Positions 44,380 to 52,746 of a stretch of DNA of 55,428 bases are shown here, piece after piece. The notes under the pieces were generated by a model. It was not told the origin of the DNA. It saw only the letters and a program-made list of their open reading frames with translations, and searched no databases. Position numbers and translations under genes: made by a program. The stretch is from Hassallia byssoidea VB512170 (GTDB lineage Bacteria; Cyanobacteriota; Cyanobacteriia; Cyanobacteriales; Nostocaceae). The number at the start of each line of letters is the position of its first letter. Positions within the stretch are counted from its first letter, which is position 1. The stretch spans positions 1-55,428 of the forward strand of contig NZ_JTCM02000037.1 in NCBI RefSeq assembly GCF_000817785.2, written 5' to 3'.

Positions 44380-44460
44380 CGAACCGCAGAGGTGCAGAGA
44401 AGCCAGTGCGTTGGGCGGGTTCCCCGACTTGAAGCAACTGGCGCGACGCAGAGGAAGAGA
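44380..44460. repeat. Interspersed repeat in the divergent transporter promoter
   Basis: AACGAACCGCAGAGG, GCCAGTGCGTTGGGCGGG and the closing CAACTGGCGCGACGCAGAGG copy units seen at 17869, 42735 and elsewhere. They occupy nearly all of the 164-bp spacer that must hold both transporter promoters, directly before the ATG at 44475. Confidence 0.7.
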
Positions 44461-44474
44461 AGGGAGAGAAGAAT

Positions 44475-46001
44475 ATGGTTTGTTCGAGGGTTGTGGGTTG
44501 GCTGCGGTTGAGTTTGGTTGTAAGTTTGAGTTGTTTGCTGTTGGTGCTGGGTGGTTGTAGTTTCAATAATGATGTAAGTGGTGGGGGGAAGACTTTAAGG
44601 GTGGCGAATCAACCTGCTTTTCCGCCTTTTGAGTTTAAGGGGGAGGGGGGTAAGTCAGAAGGTTTTTCGATTGATTTAATGAATGCGATCGCACAGGCGG
44701 CGAATTTTAAAGTTGATTGGCAAAGTATACCTTTTGATGGCATGATCCCTGCATTGCAAGCAAATACTATAGATGCGGCGATTAGTTCTTTTACGATTAC
44801 AGAGGAACGAGCGAAGGCTGTTTCTTTTTCGCGTCCTTATTTTAAGGCGGGGTTATCGATCGCCATCCGCGATAACAACAAAGATATTTCTACTTTTGAA
44901 AGTCTAAAAAATAAAAAAATTGCTGTAGGAATTGGCACAACAAGCGCTAAAAAAGCTAAGGAAATTCCAGGAGCGCAAATTCGCACTTTTGATACTGCAC
45001 CTGTAGCGTTGCAAGAATTAGTCAACGGTAATGTCGATGCAGTAATTAATGATGCGCCTGCTACTTTATACGCTATTAATACGGGCAATCTCAAGGGAAT
45101 TAAAGTAGTAAGTAAACTACTGACAGAGGAGTTTTTTGGTATTGCCATACCAAAAAACTCGCCTAATCTAAAAGTAATTAACGATGGCTTGGAAAGAATA
45201 CTGCAAAATGGGACTTATGCCCAAATATACCAAAAATGGTTTAAAGGACAACCGCCAGCATTACCGTTGAAATTACCATTTCAAAATGAGACAGGCGCTA
45301 GCAAACCGGGAATATTAGGCTCAATTAGCTTAATTTTGCAGTATTTTCCCATTTTATTACAGGGAGCGTTGGTATCGGTACAACTGACGATATTTTCTGT
45401 AGTGCTGGGTTTAATTGGCGGTTCTCTAATTGGGATTATCCGCCTTTCCCATATTACGCCGGTGCGTTGGTTCGCGAGGGCGTATGTGGATTTTTTCCGG
45501 GGAACGCCTTTGCTTGTGCAGATTTTTATGATTTACTTTGGATTGCCGGCGATCGCTCTTGAACTTGGTTTCCCTCTCAACTTTAATCGTCTTGCAGCAG
45601 CGGTAGTGGCATTAAGTTTAAATAGCGCTGCCTATATTGGAGAAATCGTCCGTGCTGGTATCCAATCGATTGAAATTGGACAATCGGAAGCTGCACAATC
45701 ACTAGGTTTGAGTTCCACAGAAACGATGCGCTATGTGATTTTTCCCCAAGCTATACGACGAATGTTACCACCTTTGGGCAATGAATTTATTACTTTGCTC
45801 AAAGATACTAGCTTGGTTGCTATTATCGGCTTTGAAGAATTGTTCCGCCAAGGGCAATTAATTGTAGCCGAAAACTTTCGCCCCTTTGAAATTTATGCAT
45901 CTGTAGCGGTAGTTTACTTATGCTTAACACTGCTTTCTTCACAACTGTTTAGCCGATTAGAAACTTGGATGAATCCGGTTAAGCGATCGCCTAAATCTTG
46001 A
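44475..46001 (+). CDS. Fused amino-acid ABC transporter solute-binding protein and permease
   Basis: A 508-residue fusion. It begins with a lipoprotein-type signal (LSCLLLVLGGC, lipobox LGGC). Residues about 40-265 form a periplasmic solute-binding domain (LRVANQPAFPPFEFKGEGG, DLMNAIAQAANFKVDW, RAKAVSFSRPY, GTTSAKKAKE). Residues about 290-500 are the permease with about five membrane helices and the EAA loop (GQSEAAQSLGLSSTETMRYV). Ends at 46001, converging on the nuclease gene. The divergent GlnQ-type ATPase should complete it. Substrate is probably glutamine or another polar amino acid (family inference). Confidence 0.93.
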   Translation: MVCSRVVGWLRLSLVVSLSCLLLVLGGCSFNNDVSGGGKTLRVANQPAFPPFEFKGEGGKSEGFSIDLMNAIAQAANFKVDWQSIPFDGMIPALQANTIDAAISSFTITEERAKAVSFSRPYFKAGLSIAIRDNNKDISTFESLKNKKIAVGIGTTSAKKAKEIPGAQIRTFDTAPVALQELVNGNVDAVINDAPATLYAINTGNLKGIKVVSKLLTEEFFGIAIPKNSPNLKVINDGLERILQNGTYAQIYQKWFKGQPPALPLKLPFQNETGASKPGILGSISLILQYFPILLQGALVSVQLTIFSVVLGLIGGSLIGIIRLSHITPVRWFARAYVDFFRGTPLLVQIFMIYFGLPAIALELGFPLNFNRLAAAVVALSLNSAAYIGEIVRAGIQSIEIGQSEAAQSLGLSSTETMRYVIFPQAIRRMLPPLGNEFITLLKDTSLVAIIGFEELFRQGQLIVAENFRPFEIYASVAVVYLCLTLLSSQLFSRLETWMNPVKRSPKS

Positions 46002-46009
46002 AGTTATTC

Positions 46010-46039
46010 GTAGTGAGGGCTTCAGCCCTCAAAGACTAC
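46010..46039. terminator. Hairpin overlapping the nuclease stop codon
   Basis: GTAGT (46010-46014) pairs with ACTAC (46035-46039), and GAGGGC (46015-46020) pairs with GCCCTC (46025-46030) around a TTCA loop, with a small bulge. It fills the 34-bp gap between the convergent fusion transporter and nuclease genes and includes the nuclease stop. Probable two-way terminator and a member of the GTAGT..ACTAC hairpin family. Confidence 0.75.
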
Positions 46040-46596
46040 TTATACAAACTCCGATATTCCCAAGGATTGATAAACTTAGCATCACTCCAAACACCGCGCT
46101 TTTCTTGCTTCGCCTCAGCTTCAGCCTGTTCAACTAAATCTCTACTAGGACACTTATTTAAGTAAGGACGATACGCTTTTGCTAATCCTTCACGCAACAA
46201 GACTTGTTGAACTAAAGTGCCATTTTTTAAACGCACTTCGGCAACTTTTCGTCCGTAACGATCGCTATCAGTAATATTTAAAGTGACGCGATCGCTACTT
46301 TGTTTCACTAGTTCCTGCACTCGTTCTTGCGCTTTCGCACCCCAACTAAATTGATTGCGATCGCTTGCGCGTTTACTTTCTCTTTCTTTTTTGGAATGCG
46401 GTACTTCTGGTGCATCCATACAAGCAAAGCGCACGGTGATATTGTTACCTTTGGCATCTTTCACAGTGAGAGTATCACCATCACTGATTCTTTCTACTAC
46501 ATCTCCCGAAGGTGGGAAGATGCGATCGCATCCCATCAAAGACAAAATCAGGATGGCTGCACAAAACCAAATTAGCGGCTTAATTAATTTCTCCAT
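46036..46596 (-). CDS. Thermonuclease (SNase-like) lipoprotein
   Basis: A 186-residue secreted nuclease. The N-terminus is a lipoprotein signal (CAAILILSLMGC, lipobox LMGC). The SNase fold shows ISDGDTLTV (calcium Asp residues), VRFACMDAPEVP (with Arg and Glu of the active site) and SDRYGRKVAEV (Arg), then GLAKAYRPY. An extracellular or periplasmic nonspecific nuclease role is expected. It overlaps the hairpin at 46010. Confidence 0.93.
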   Translation of the reverse strand: MEKLIKPLIWFCAAILILSLMGCDRIFPPSGDVVERISDGDTLTVKDAKGNNITVRFACMDAPEVPHSKKERESKRASDRNQFSWGAKAQERVQELVKQSSDRVTLNITDSDRYGRKVAEVRLKNGTLVQQVLLREGLAKAYRPYLNKCPSRDLVEQAEAEAKQEKRGVWSDAKFINPWEYRSLYK

Positions 46597-46781
46597 TTAA
46601 ACTACCAAAATCTTCCTTTGGGATGATACTACTAAAATGGAAATTTACTAGTTTAACTTTTTTATTATGGTAGAGAATTTATAAATTGGCGCGTCACGAT
46701 TTTATAACAAAGTAAAGTTATCATTCAAATTATCTTTGATTAGTATAGGTAATGTAGACGACGCAAAATCAGCGGGAATCT

Positions 46782-47531
46782 TTGATGAACTTATTTACGC
46801 ACTTCATGCATTTGCTGGGTTCTGGTGTTGCGGCTTATTACTCTGCGAGTCAAATTCGCGATCGCAAAACGCGCCCTAACGTCCTAGCGGGATTCCAGCT
46901 GGCTGAATCTGGTTCAGTACCTTTTCTCGAAGCTTTAAGCCAACGTGCAGCATCTGAAGGCGATACATGGCTGGCAGAGAAACTCGCAAAACATGCATCA
47001 GATGAAAATAGGCACGGTCAAATTTTTGCCCATGCCTTAAAACAGCTTGATAAACAAGTGATTGATTTTAAGAGTTTGCCGAAAAAAACAGACGAAAAGA
47101 AATCACAACAAAATCGCAGTCCCTTTTTTGCTGCTTATTTTGAAGGTTATTCTCAAGAACAGCTAAAACCAGATGCCATTGACTGGAATGTATTTATGGC
47201 TAGTACCTACATTTTAGAATTGGATGCTAGCAAAGACTTTCGGCGGATGGCGTTAGTTTTACCTGATGATAACCCAAGCGATCGCAACCTCAAATTAGGA
47301 ATGTTAAGCATTGCCACAGACGAAACCGGTCATGCTGCTTATCTTTACGAAGCAATGATGCGCCGGATGCCTGCTTTAGAAGTGCAGAAACTCACTACAC
47401 AGTGGCGCACCCGCAAAGTAAACGCCTTATTAGCAATGGTTGGCGGTATCCTCCAGCGCAACGGCAACACACCTTCCCTCGTACAAGATGCTGCACCAAC
47501 AGAAAACGAGCCAGAATTGATTGTTGCTTAA
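46782..47531 (+). CDS. Ferritin-like di-iron domain protein
   Basis: A 249-residue soluble helical protein. Metal ligands are visible in the EENRH-like DENRHGQIF (about 75) and TDETGHAAYLY (about 186), with an earlier Glu in LAESGSVPFLEAL. This matches a ferritin-like four-helix bundle of the rubrerythrin / MiaE type. The reaction is unknown; it may be an oxidase, oxygenase or stress protein. Opens with two Met codons. A hairpin follows at 47559. Confidence 0.85.
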   Translation: MMNLFTHFMHLLGSGVAAYYSASQIRDRKTRPNVLAGFQLAESGSVPFLEALSQRAASEGDTWLAEKLAKHASDENRHGQIFAHALKQLDKQVIDFKSLPKKTDEKKSQQNRSPFFAAYFEGYSQEQLKPDAIDWNVFMASTYILELDASKDFRRMALVLPDDNPSDRNLKLGMLSIATDETGHAAYLYEAMMRRMPALEVQKLTTQWRTRKVNALLAMVGGILQRNGNTPSLVQDAAPTENEPELIVA

Positions 47532-47558
47532 CACTTAACTGATAGGTAAAAATTAAGC

Positions 47559-47580
47559 CCTGGCGATTTTAATCGTCAGG
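47559..47580 (+). terminator. Hairpin after the ferritin-like gene
   Basis: CCTGGCGATT (47559-47568), a 2-nt loop and AATCGTCAGG (47571-47580) form a 10-bp stem with one G-U pair, 28 bp after the ferritin-like stop. A T-rich tail (ATTTTGG) follows, so it is a plausible terminator for that gene and, in reverse, for the small gene at 47611. Confidence 0.6.
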
Positions 47581-47610
47581 TGCATTTTGGTTACTTTTAC
47601 CATTCTGCTT

Positions 47611-47748
47611 TTAAGCGTTGGCAAACATCCCCAACATAGTTAACAATACAACCAATCCACACACCCAAAGTAGCAACGACCCCCAACTGACAGAATCTTG
47701 TTGTACTCTCTGCCACAAATTGGTAACTAAGTTATTACGAACAGCCAT
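47611..47748 (-). CDS. 45-residue small membrane protein
   Basis: A gene missed by length cut-offs: the ATG at 47748 follows a strong GGAGGGG with four bases of spacing. The 45 residues read MAVRNNLVTNLWQRVQQDSV then a single hydrophobic span (SLLLWVCGLVVLLTMLGMF) and stop at 47611. The charged N-terminus before the span suggests N-in/C-out. Function is not recognised; small one-span proteins often stabilise photosynthetic or membrane complexes, but that is only a guess here. It converges on the ferritin-like gene. Confidence 0.7.
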   Translation of the reverse strand: MAVRNNLVTNLWQRVQQDSVSWGSLLLWVCGLVVLLTMLGMFANA

Positions 47749-48029
47749 TTTATCCCCTCCAAATTTTGCTAAACCTGTACTCAAGTCAAGTTAACTTCAT
47801 CCTTGAAAGTAATAAGCTCAAAAATGCTTACTTCCAAAGACTAATTAACAGCGATTTAAATACATGGAAAAATGCAGCAGGGGCTAACGCGTTGCCTTGC
47901 CAAAACAAAAACTTACAAAAAGAAAATTTTTCTTTTTAACCTAATATTTATCTTCTCATAATTGAGCGTTTAAACTAGGTAAATTTAATAAACTTGAAAA
48001 CATTCTTAACGCACTAAGATAACTCTTTA

Positions 48030-48063
48030 GTAGTCGGCGCTTCAGCGCTGAAGCGCCGACTAC
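48030..48063. repeat. Perfect 17-bp palindrome, hairpin family
   Basis: GTAGTCGGCGCTTCAGC (48030-48046) is followed by its exact reverse complement. It differs from the palindrome at 40198-40231 only in the two pairs after GTAGT (CG for AA, compensated on the other arm). It lies in the 47749-48091 gap, between the divergent small membrane protein and the thioesterase fragment; the rest of that gap shows no gene. Confidence 0.85.
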
Positions 48064-48091
48064 AGCACGCATAACTGAGGAATCACAACCA

Positions 48092-48199
48092 ATGGAAAAA
48101 TTCAAGACTTTATTGCGGGTTCGGCACTACGAAATGGATGCTTTGGGACATATCAACAACGCCGTTTACCAAAACTACTTAGAATCCCCACATGACTGA
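48092..48199 (+). pseudogene. N-terminal fragment of a hot-dog acyl-CoA thioesterase
   Basis: Thirty-five codons (MEKFKTLLRVRHYEMDALGH then INNAVYQNYLES) encode the N-terminus of a YbgC/4-hydroxybenzoyl-CoA-thioesterase-like protein: the DALGHINNAVYQNYLE segment carries the catalytic Asp region. The family is about 130-140 residues, so the gene is cut at about residue 33, where unrelated sequence starts. Residual expression is possible but a functional enzyme is unlikely. Confidence 0.75.
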
Positions 48200-48604
48200 T
48201 AAGGCGATCAAGAAGACGTCGCCCTCGTACCGTGAGATGAAAGCGGTTACGCAGCGAGTACCAATATTACCAAGTTCAACCCCGACGGTAAAACTGGACA
48301 AAACGGGACAGCCTTGTTTAATAGATCCTCGACACCCCACGACTATCAAAGGATGAAGGAACCGTCTCCGTTTTGTCTGATTTTTTGGAACCCCCGACGG
48401 TAACGCCTCAACCGCCCAACCAGAGCGAATTACAGCCGATTGAAACCGAAAATAACCACCCCGAATCCGTCATTCGGGCTGTAAAAGCCTGCCGCGTGCG
48501 CGGGTTTCAGCGATTCCAAAATAATAAAAGATATTTTGGATTATCGCGGTGGGCGCTATCAAGCGGGTAAAGAGTTGCTAGAACGAATTAAAGAGGAATT
48601 TTAA
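48192..48604 (+). pseudogene. Interrupted small ORF with the hairpin element inside
   Basis: An ATG at 48192 opens MTDKAIKKTSPSYREMKAVT then QRVPILPSSTPTV. After the hairpin element at 48297-48377 a second open stretch resumes (PTVTPQPPNQSELQPIETEN, VIRAVKACRVRGF). After a further frameshift near 48505 it ends SKIIKDILDYRGGRYQAGKE then LLERIKEEF at 48604. Joining the halves at the shared 12-bp CCCCGACGGTAA restores one frame. The left half alone stops at 48354. The product family is not recognised; the C-terminal motif looks like a small helical DNA-associated domain (weak inference). Confidence 0.55.
48297..48377. repeat. 81-nt hairpin element, copy 2
   Basis: The left arm GACAAAACGGGACAGCCTT pairs with the right arm ending GTCTCCGTTTTGTC with small bulges. 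Relative to copy 1 (1-79) the arms changed AT to CG on the left and the matching bases on the right, so pairing is kept. The loop core AGATCCTC, ACAC and CAAAGGATGAAG is shared. The element is flanked by CCCCGACGGTAA at 48280-48291 and 48392-48403. Confidence 0.75.
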
Positions 48605-49081
48605 TTTTTAAGCGATCGCGCTCTTGGTGTGTGCAAAGTGCGATGACGGTAAGCCAGAGGTGAGAATTCGCGCATTGTCGAAAGTCCCAAAAGCCCACCA
48701 AGCGCTACCTCTGGTTACACCGATTTCAAAAGTCACGCTTGGCTTGCACCGACTCTAGAAGCAAGCGGCGATAAAAGTAAAATTAAGATTATAGGTGGCT
48801 CTGACTTATGCCGTATCGCCTTCTAGCAGTGGGTTTTCACCCGCATTTTGTGTTAAGCGCTGCCGTCTTAATAATGAAATTGGTGCAATGCTGGGTACTT
48901 TTGTTGGATGCCCAAAAAGCTGCGGGGCGCCCGGTTCGATTAGTGCGATCGCGCTGCAAAGTGCCAAAGCCGCAAAGTTACTATTTAAGGAATTAGTAAA
49001 GGTAAAAGAAGTGAAAATTTTGACCTTTATTTAGAGTTCGCTTTTTGATATAACGCTCAAAATTCAAATTAAAGTCCGAAT
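48605..49081. other. Decayed region before menG
   Basis: No intact gene. An inverted 8-mer (CCAGAGGT at about 48654, ACCTCTGG at about 48708) encloses about 45 bp. Short open frames (48795-49034, 48808-48996) look like scraps of several genes. A HIP1-rich segment lies at about 48940. The region probably resulted from repeated insertion and deletion. Confidence 0.45.
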
Positions 49082-49789
49082 ATGAACCAAAGCAAGAATA
49101 ATATAGATGTTCGCGCCATTTTTGACCGCATTGCGCCTGTTTACGATCAGTTAAACGATTGGTTAAGTCTGGGACAACACCGCATCTGGAAGGAAATGGC
49201 AGTAAAATGGAGCGAAGCCAAACCTGGTGATACTTGCCTAGATTTATGTTGTGGAAGTGGTGATTTAGCTTTGCGTTTAGCGCGACGTGTGGGTGTCAAG
49301 GGAAGAGTTTACGGAGTGGACTTTTCCCCCAACCTGCTGTTAAGTGCCAGACAACGCTCTAGAGCGCAATATCCCCAACCGCCTATCACCTGGGTAGAAG
49401 CAGACGTGCTAAATTTACCCTTTGAGGACAATTCTTTTGCCGCTGCGACAATGGGTTATGGTTTAAGAAATGTTACAGATATTCAACGCTGCCTGAAAGA
49501 ATTACACCGCGTCTTGCAACCGAGCGCAAAAGCCGCAATTTTAGACTTTCATCGTCCAAGCAATTCGCAAATCCGCGCTTTTCAGCAGTTTTATTTAGAT
49601 AATCTCGTTGTCCCGTTAGCAGACTATTTGGGTGTTAAGGAAGAATACGCTTACATCAGTCCCAGCTTAGATCGTTTTCCCGTGGGCACAGAGCAAGTAG
49701 AGCTAGCTCGTCAAGTTGGTTATGCAACTGCCACACACTACCCCATCGCGAACGGTATGATGGGAATGCTGGTAGTCAGCAAATTTTAG
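49082..49789 (+). CDS. menG: Demethylnaphthoquinone / demethylphylloquinone methyltransferase
   Basis: A 235-residue UbiE/MenG-type C-methyltransferase. The SAM motif is LDLCCGSGDLALRLA (about 51-65), GVDFSPNLL follows, and the LNLPFEDNSFAAATMGYGLR and GLRNV..I..CL.E..RVL motifs are diagnostic. In cyanobacteria it makes phylloquinone or plastoquinone-side quinones for photosystem I. Start at MNQSKNNIDVRAIF. It may be cotranscribed with the downstream DUF445 gene. Confidence 0.93.
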   Translation: MNQSKNNIDVRAIFDRIAPVYDQLNDWLSLGQHRIWKEMAVKWSEAKPGDTCLDLCCGSGDLALRLARRVGVKGRVYGVDFSPNLLLSARQRSRAQYPQPPITWVEADVLNLPFEDNSFAAATMGYGLRNVTDIQRCLKELHRVLQPSAKAAILDFHRPSNSQIRAFQQFYLDNLVVPLADYLGVKEEYAYISPSLDRFPVGTEQVELARQVGYATATHYPIANGMMGMLVVSKF

Positions 49790-49869
49790 ATTTGAGATTT
49801 GAGATTTTGGATTGAAGTCTACTGGTAAAAACCATCTTATTCTTGAATCCACAAATCAACATCTCATCT

Positions 49870-49904
49870 AAAATCCAAAATCCAAAATCCAAAATCCAAA
49901 ATTG
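49870..49904. repeat. Heptanucleotide array (AAAATCC)
   Basis: Five tandem AAAATCC units between menG and DUF445. An upstream TTTGAGAT repeat lies at 49789-49807. The array extends the DUF445 reading frame upstream without supplying family-like sequence. Confidence 0.85.
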
Positions 49905-49920
49905 GTACGTCCGAAATTCT

Positions 49921-51153
49921 GTGGATTGGTCTCATCTCTGGCTTTACGTGTCTCCCCCGGTAGTGGGTGGAATTATTGGCTATTTCACGAATGATATAGC
50001 CATCAAAATGTTATTTCGTCCCTACCGGGCACTTTACATTGGTACAAAAAGGGTTCCGTTCACCCCTGGATTAATTCCTCGCAATCAAGAACGCCTTGCG
50101 AAGAACATTTCCAATACAATTATGGGGTCGTTGCTGACACCCGAAGAATTGCAAAAGCTGGCGCGGCGTCTGTTGCAAACGGACCGGGTGCAATCAGGGA
50201 TTCTTTGGTTGTTGCAAATGGCGATCGAGCAAATTCAAGGCGATAAACAACATAAAAGTACGAAGATTGTCGCGGGAATTTTGCGCGATTTGTTAGGAGA
50301 ATCTTTGCCACGTCTGCTGAAGGTTTTGGCGCGACAAGAAGACTTTTTAGAAACGCAAATAAATCAAATTTTTGACCAAATCTTACTGGAATTTCAACTG
50401 AGCGAAGAACAATCTACTCGGCTTGCGGATTGGTTATTACAAGTAGTTTTACCGCCAGATGCAATCCGCCAAATAATTATTGATTTTTTGACCGATCGCA
50501 CGATTCAAATTATTGATGAAAGCTTTCGCGAAAAAACCAGCGGTACTTATTGGGTAGTGGCGAATTTGTTTGGTTTACGCAATACTTTAACTCGATTGCG
50601 GACATTTTGCTTAGATGAAAAAGAGGTGACAAATCAACGCATACAAGAATTAATTCAAGAATTGCAAATGCGCGATCGCCTCAGAAAAATCCTGCAAAAT
50701 ATATCTTTACAAAACTTGCCAATGGGGACGGTGCGCCAATTGCGAAAGACTACCCGCGAAAGTGTGCGTCATTACCTGCAAAATAGCGGCAGTGATTTAC
50801 TACAAGGATTAACTGATTCCGTTGACTGGGAAAATATTGCTTCATTATTGCTAAATCGTCTTAGTACTTCTCCGGTTGTTAGTTCTTCGTTGGATATGGT
50901 GAGTGAAGAACTAGCGCTAATTTTAGATAAGTATTTAGAAAAAGATTTAGAAAAGATTGTGGCTCAGACGATACCCATTTTGTCAATAGATCAAGTGATT
51001 GTCGATCGCGTAAAGTCAACATCACCCGCTGATTTAGAAGCTGCAATTGAGGGAATAGTCAAAAATGAATTGCAGGCGATCGTTACTTTAGGCGGTGTTT
51101 TAGGTTTTATCGTCGGTTTATTTCAGATAGTGTTATTGGTATTTAGTCAATAG
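49921..51153 (+). CDS. DUF445 membrane protein
   Basis: About 410 residues. [40 protein letters not shown] and [20 protein letters not shown] are the DUF445 signature near the N-terminus. A long helical middle follows, with a C-terminal hydrophobic segment ([18 protein letters not shown]). I place the start at the GTG at 49921; the frame is open upstream to a TTG at 49843, but that part is encoded by a heptamer array. Function unknown; a membrane-stabilising or envelope role is sometimes suggested. Confidence 0.88.
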   Translation: MDWSHLWLYVSPPVVGGIIGYFTNDIAIKMLFRPYRALYIGTKRVPFTPGLIPRNQERLAKNISNTIMGSLLTPEELQKLARRLLQTDRVQSGILWLLQMAIEQIQGDKQHKSTKIVAGILRDLLGESLPRLLKVLARQEDFLETQINQIFDQILLEFQLSEEQSTRLADWLLQVVLPPDAIRQIIIDFLTDRTIQIIDESFREKTSGTYWVVANLFGLRNTLTRLRTFCLDEKEVTNQRIQELIQELQMRDRLRKILQNISLQNLPMGTVRQLRKTTRESVRHYLQNSGSDLLQGLTDSVDWENIASLLLNRLSTSPVVSSSLDMVSEELALILDKYLEKDLEKIVAQTIPILSIDQVIVDRVKSTSPADLEAAIEGIVKNELQAIVTLGGVLGFIVGLFQIVLLVFSQ

Positions 51154-51175
51154 CTGATACTGCTAAAATACAACT

Positions 51176-51619
51176 CTAACTGTTACGTATAGTGCCATCA
51201 GGCATGATGGTATTGCTGTAGACACAGCGCTCCATGTATGCACCTTCCAAGTCTGCTCCAGTCAGGTCAGATCGAGTTAGATTTGTCCCAATCATGTCAG
51301 CAGCACTCAAGTAAGCATTAACTAACTTGGCATTCGTCAAGTCAGTTCTAGATAGGTAAGAAAATCCCAAATTAGCTCCACTCAAATCAGCATTTCTGAG
51401 ATTAGCCTTAACTAAACAAGCTTGCCCCAAATGGGCATTGCGGAGATTGGCTCCTTCTAAATTAGCCTCTTCTAAATATGCTTCACCTAACCCAGAATTG
51501 CTCAAGTCAGCCCCACTCAAATCAACTCCACACAAGTCAATTCCATCCAAACTGATGCCAGAAAAGTTTCTTTCCCCAGCAGCATATCTATTAAATAAGT
51601 CTTCAGTTTTTCTCGACAT
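51176..51619 (-). CDS. Pentapeptide-repeat protein
   Basis: About 147 residues. From about residue 20 almost the whole chain is A(D/N)LXX repeats (CGVDLSGADLSNSGLGEAYL, EEANLEGANLRNAHLGQACL, and onward), forming a right-handed quadrilateral helix; about 20 units. The tail SNTIMPDGTIRNS caps it. Starts at ATG 51619 (MSRKTEDLF); the frame runs to 51682. Roles range from DNA mimicry to scaffolding; none can be fixed here. Confidence 0.92.
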   Translation of the reverse strand: MSRKTEDLFNRYAAGERNFSGISLDGIDLCGVDLSGADLSNSGLGEAYLEEANLEGANLRNAHLGQACLVKANLRNADLSGANLGFSYLSRTDLTNAKLVNAYLSAADMIGTNLTRSDLTGADLEGAYMERCVYSNTIMPDGTIRNS

Positions 51620-51830
51620 AAAGCGACTTGGGGCTATATTAAATTTATATATTTTGGCACAGCTTACGATTGAGCCACGCACATAAGTATTGATGGGATT
51701 GAATCATGCTGCTGCACCAGGGCAAAGGCAGGAAGAATGGATTCAAAAGTCAGATGTACTCCTGCTTATGATCTAGACTCATATTTAGCCTCCTCTCTTA
51801 TTTGAAGTCTAGGCTAACAGTTCCTTACAA

Positions 51831-52424
51831 CTAGCTGGCGAATTTCCTTTGCATTCTTGGGGCAACTAAGCGAAGCATTATTGCTAACACTAATAAAATA
51901 ACTAAAGGTAAATAAATCAACATTGACTTTTGAATTCTCAGGCTGAATTCTAGCGTAAAAGCTAACCAGAAAAAGTGCATTCCTATAGTGTGCAAAATTT
52001 TCCAAGCACGTTGACCGATCCAAGCAGCCGGACGTTCAAAGGATGTTATGGTCATGGCAATTAGGAGTAAATAACCTAAAGTGCCACCTGGATCAAATTT
52101 GGGAGTTACTCCAGAAGTAGCAAACCATAATCCAGTCCAAGCGATCGCATGATAAGTATGCGACACTGCCATCGATATGCCTAAATAACGGCGATTCTTT
52201 AAAAGCCATGCCGTGAAAGAATTTGACCAAATTCGCCGAAGTGCGGATGCGACGAAAGCACCAAGAAACAGGATACACGAAGTACGAGCAGTAGCCCTGA
52301 TTGCCATCCGCATTGCTTGCTCATCAATGCCATGAAATAACCAGATGACAGCAACCATAGCACCAATCGTCAGCGTTGAAAAACCAACGATATTCCAACC
52401 TTGAAAAGCGATAGTACCTTTCAT
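51831..52424 (-). CDS. Ferric-reductase-like transmembrane protein
   Basis: A 197-residue protein with about five or six membrane spans. Two His-containing helices (GISMAVSHTYHAIAWTGLWF and KILHTIGMHFFWLAFTLEFS) carry likely heme-binding His residues, as in the ferric reductase-like / MsrQ-type cytochrome b domain. No FAD or NADPH domain is fused, so an electron partner must be separate. Transcribed on the minus strand; no adjacent msrP is seen. Confidence 0.8.
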   Translation of the reverse strand: MKGTIAFQGWNIVGFSTLTIGAMVAVIWLFHGIDEQAMRMAIRATARTSCILFLGAFVASALRRIWSNSFTAWLLKNRRYLGISMAVSHTYHAIAWTGLWFATSGVTPKFDPGGTLGYLLLIAMTITSFERPAAWIGQRAWKILHTIGMHFFWLAFTLEFSLRIQKSMLIYLPLVILLVLAIMLRLVAPRMQRKFAS

Positions 52425-52548
52425 ACATTCTTACTTGTACTTTACTGCTGATTGGTACTTAATTTAGCGATCGCTTTGTGTTGCTGTCTTGCCTAATATA
52501 ACGAAAAATGTCTTAATCTTCACTTATATTGAAACTCCATCCCTTCAT

Positions 52549-52660
52549 CTTTGGGGAAGGGGGAAAGGGGAGGCAGTGCGGTGAGACCAGCCCCCGACGG
52601 GCGCGGTCTCCCTGATCGATGGGGGACTGGCTCTCCCGTTGGGTCTTGGGGTTTCCACTC
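52549..52660. repeat. Interspersed repeat block
   Basis: GGGGAAGGGGGAAAGGGG, GGTGAGACCAGCCCCC and GACGGGCGCGGTCTCC with closing GGGGGACTGGC are dispersed repeat units. A TTTTGAC heptamer array lies at 52716-52746 just downstream. They fill the spacer between the ferric-reductase-like and AraC genes. Confidence 0.7.
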
Positions 52661-52746
52661 ATTGGAGCATCTGCCTATGATTGGGAAAAGGGGAAAGGGG
52701 AAAAGTAAAGTTCTTTTGACTTTTGACTTTTGACTTTTGACTTTTT

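Noticed and set aside
48795-49034. 79-residue frame before menG
   Set aside because: No homologous pattern recognised, overlapping alternative frames, and located in a decayed region.
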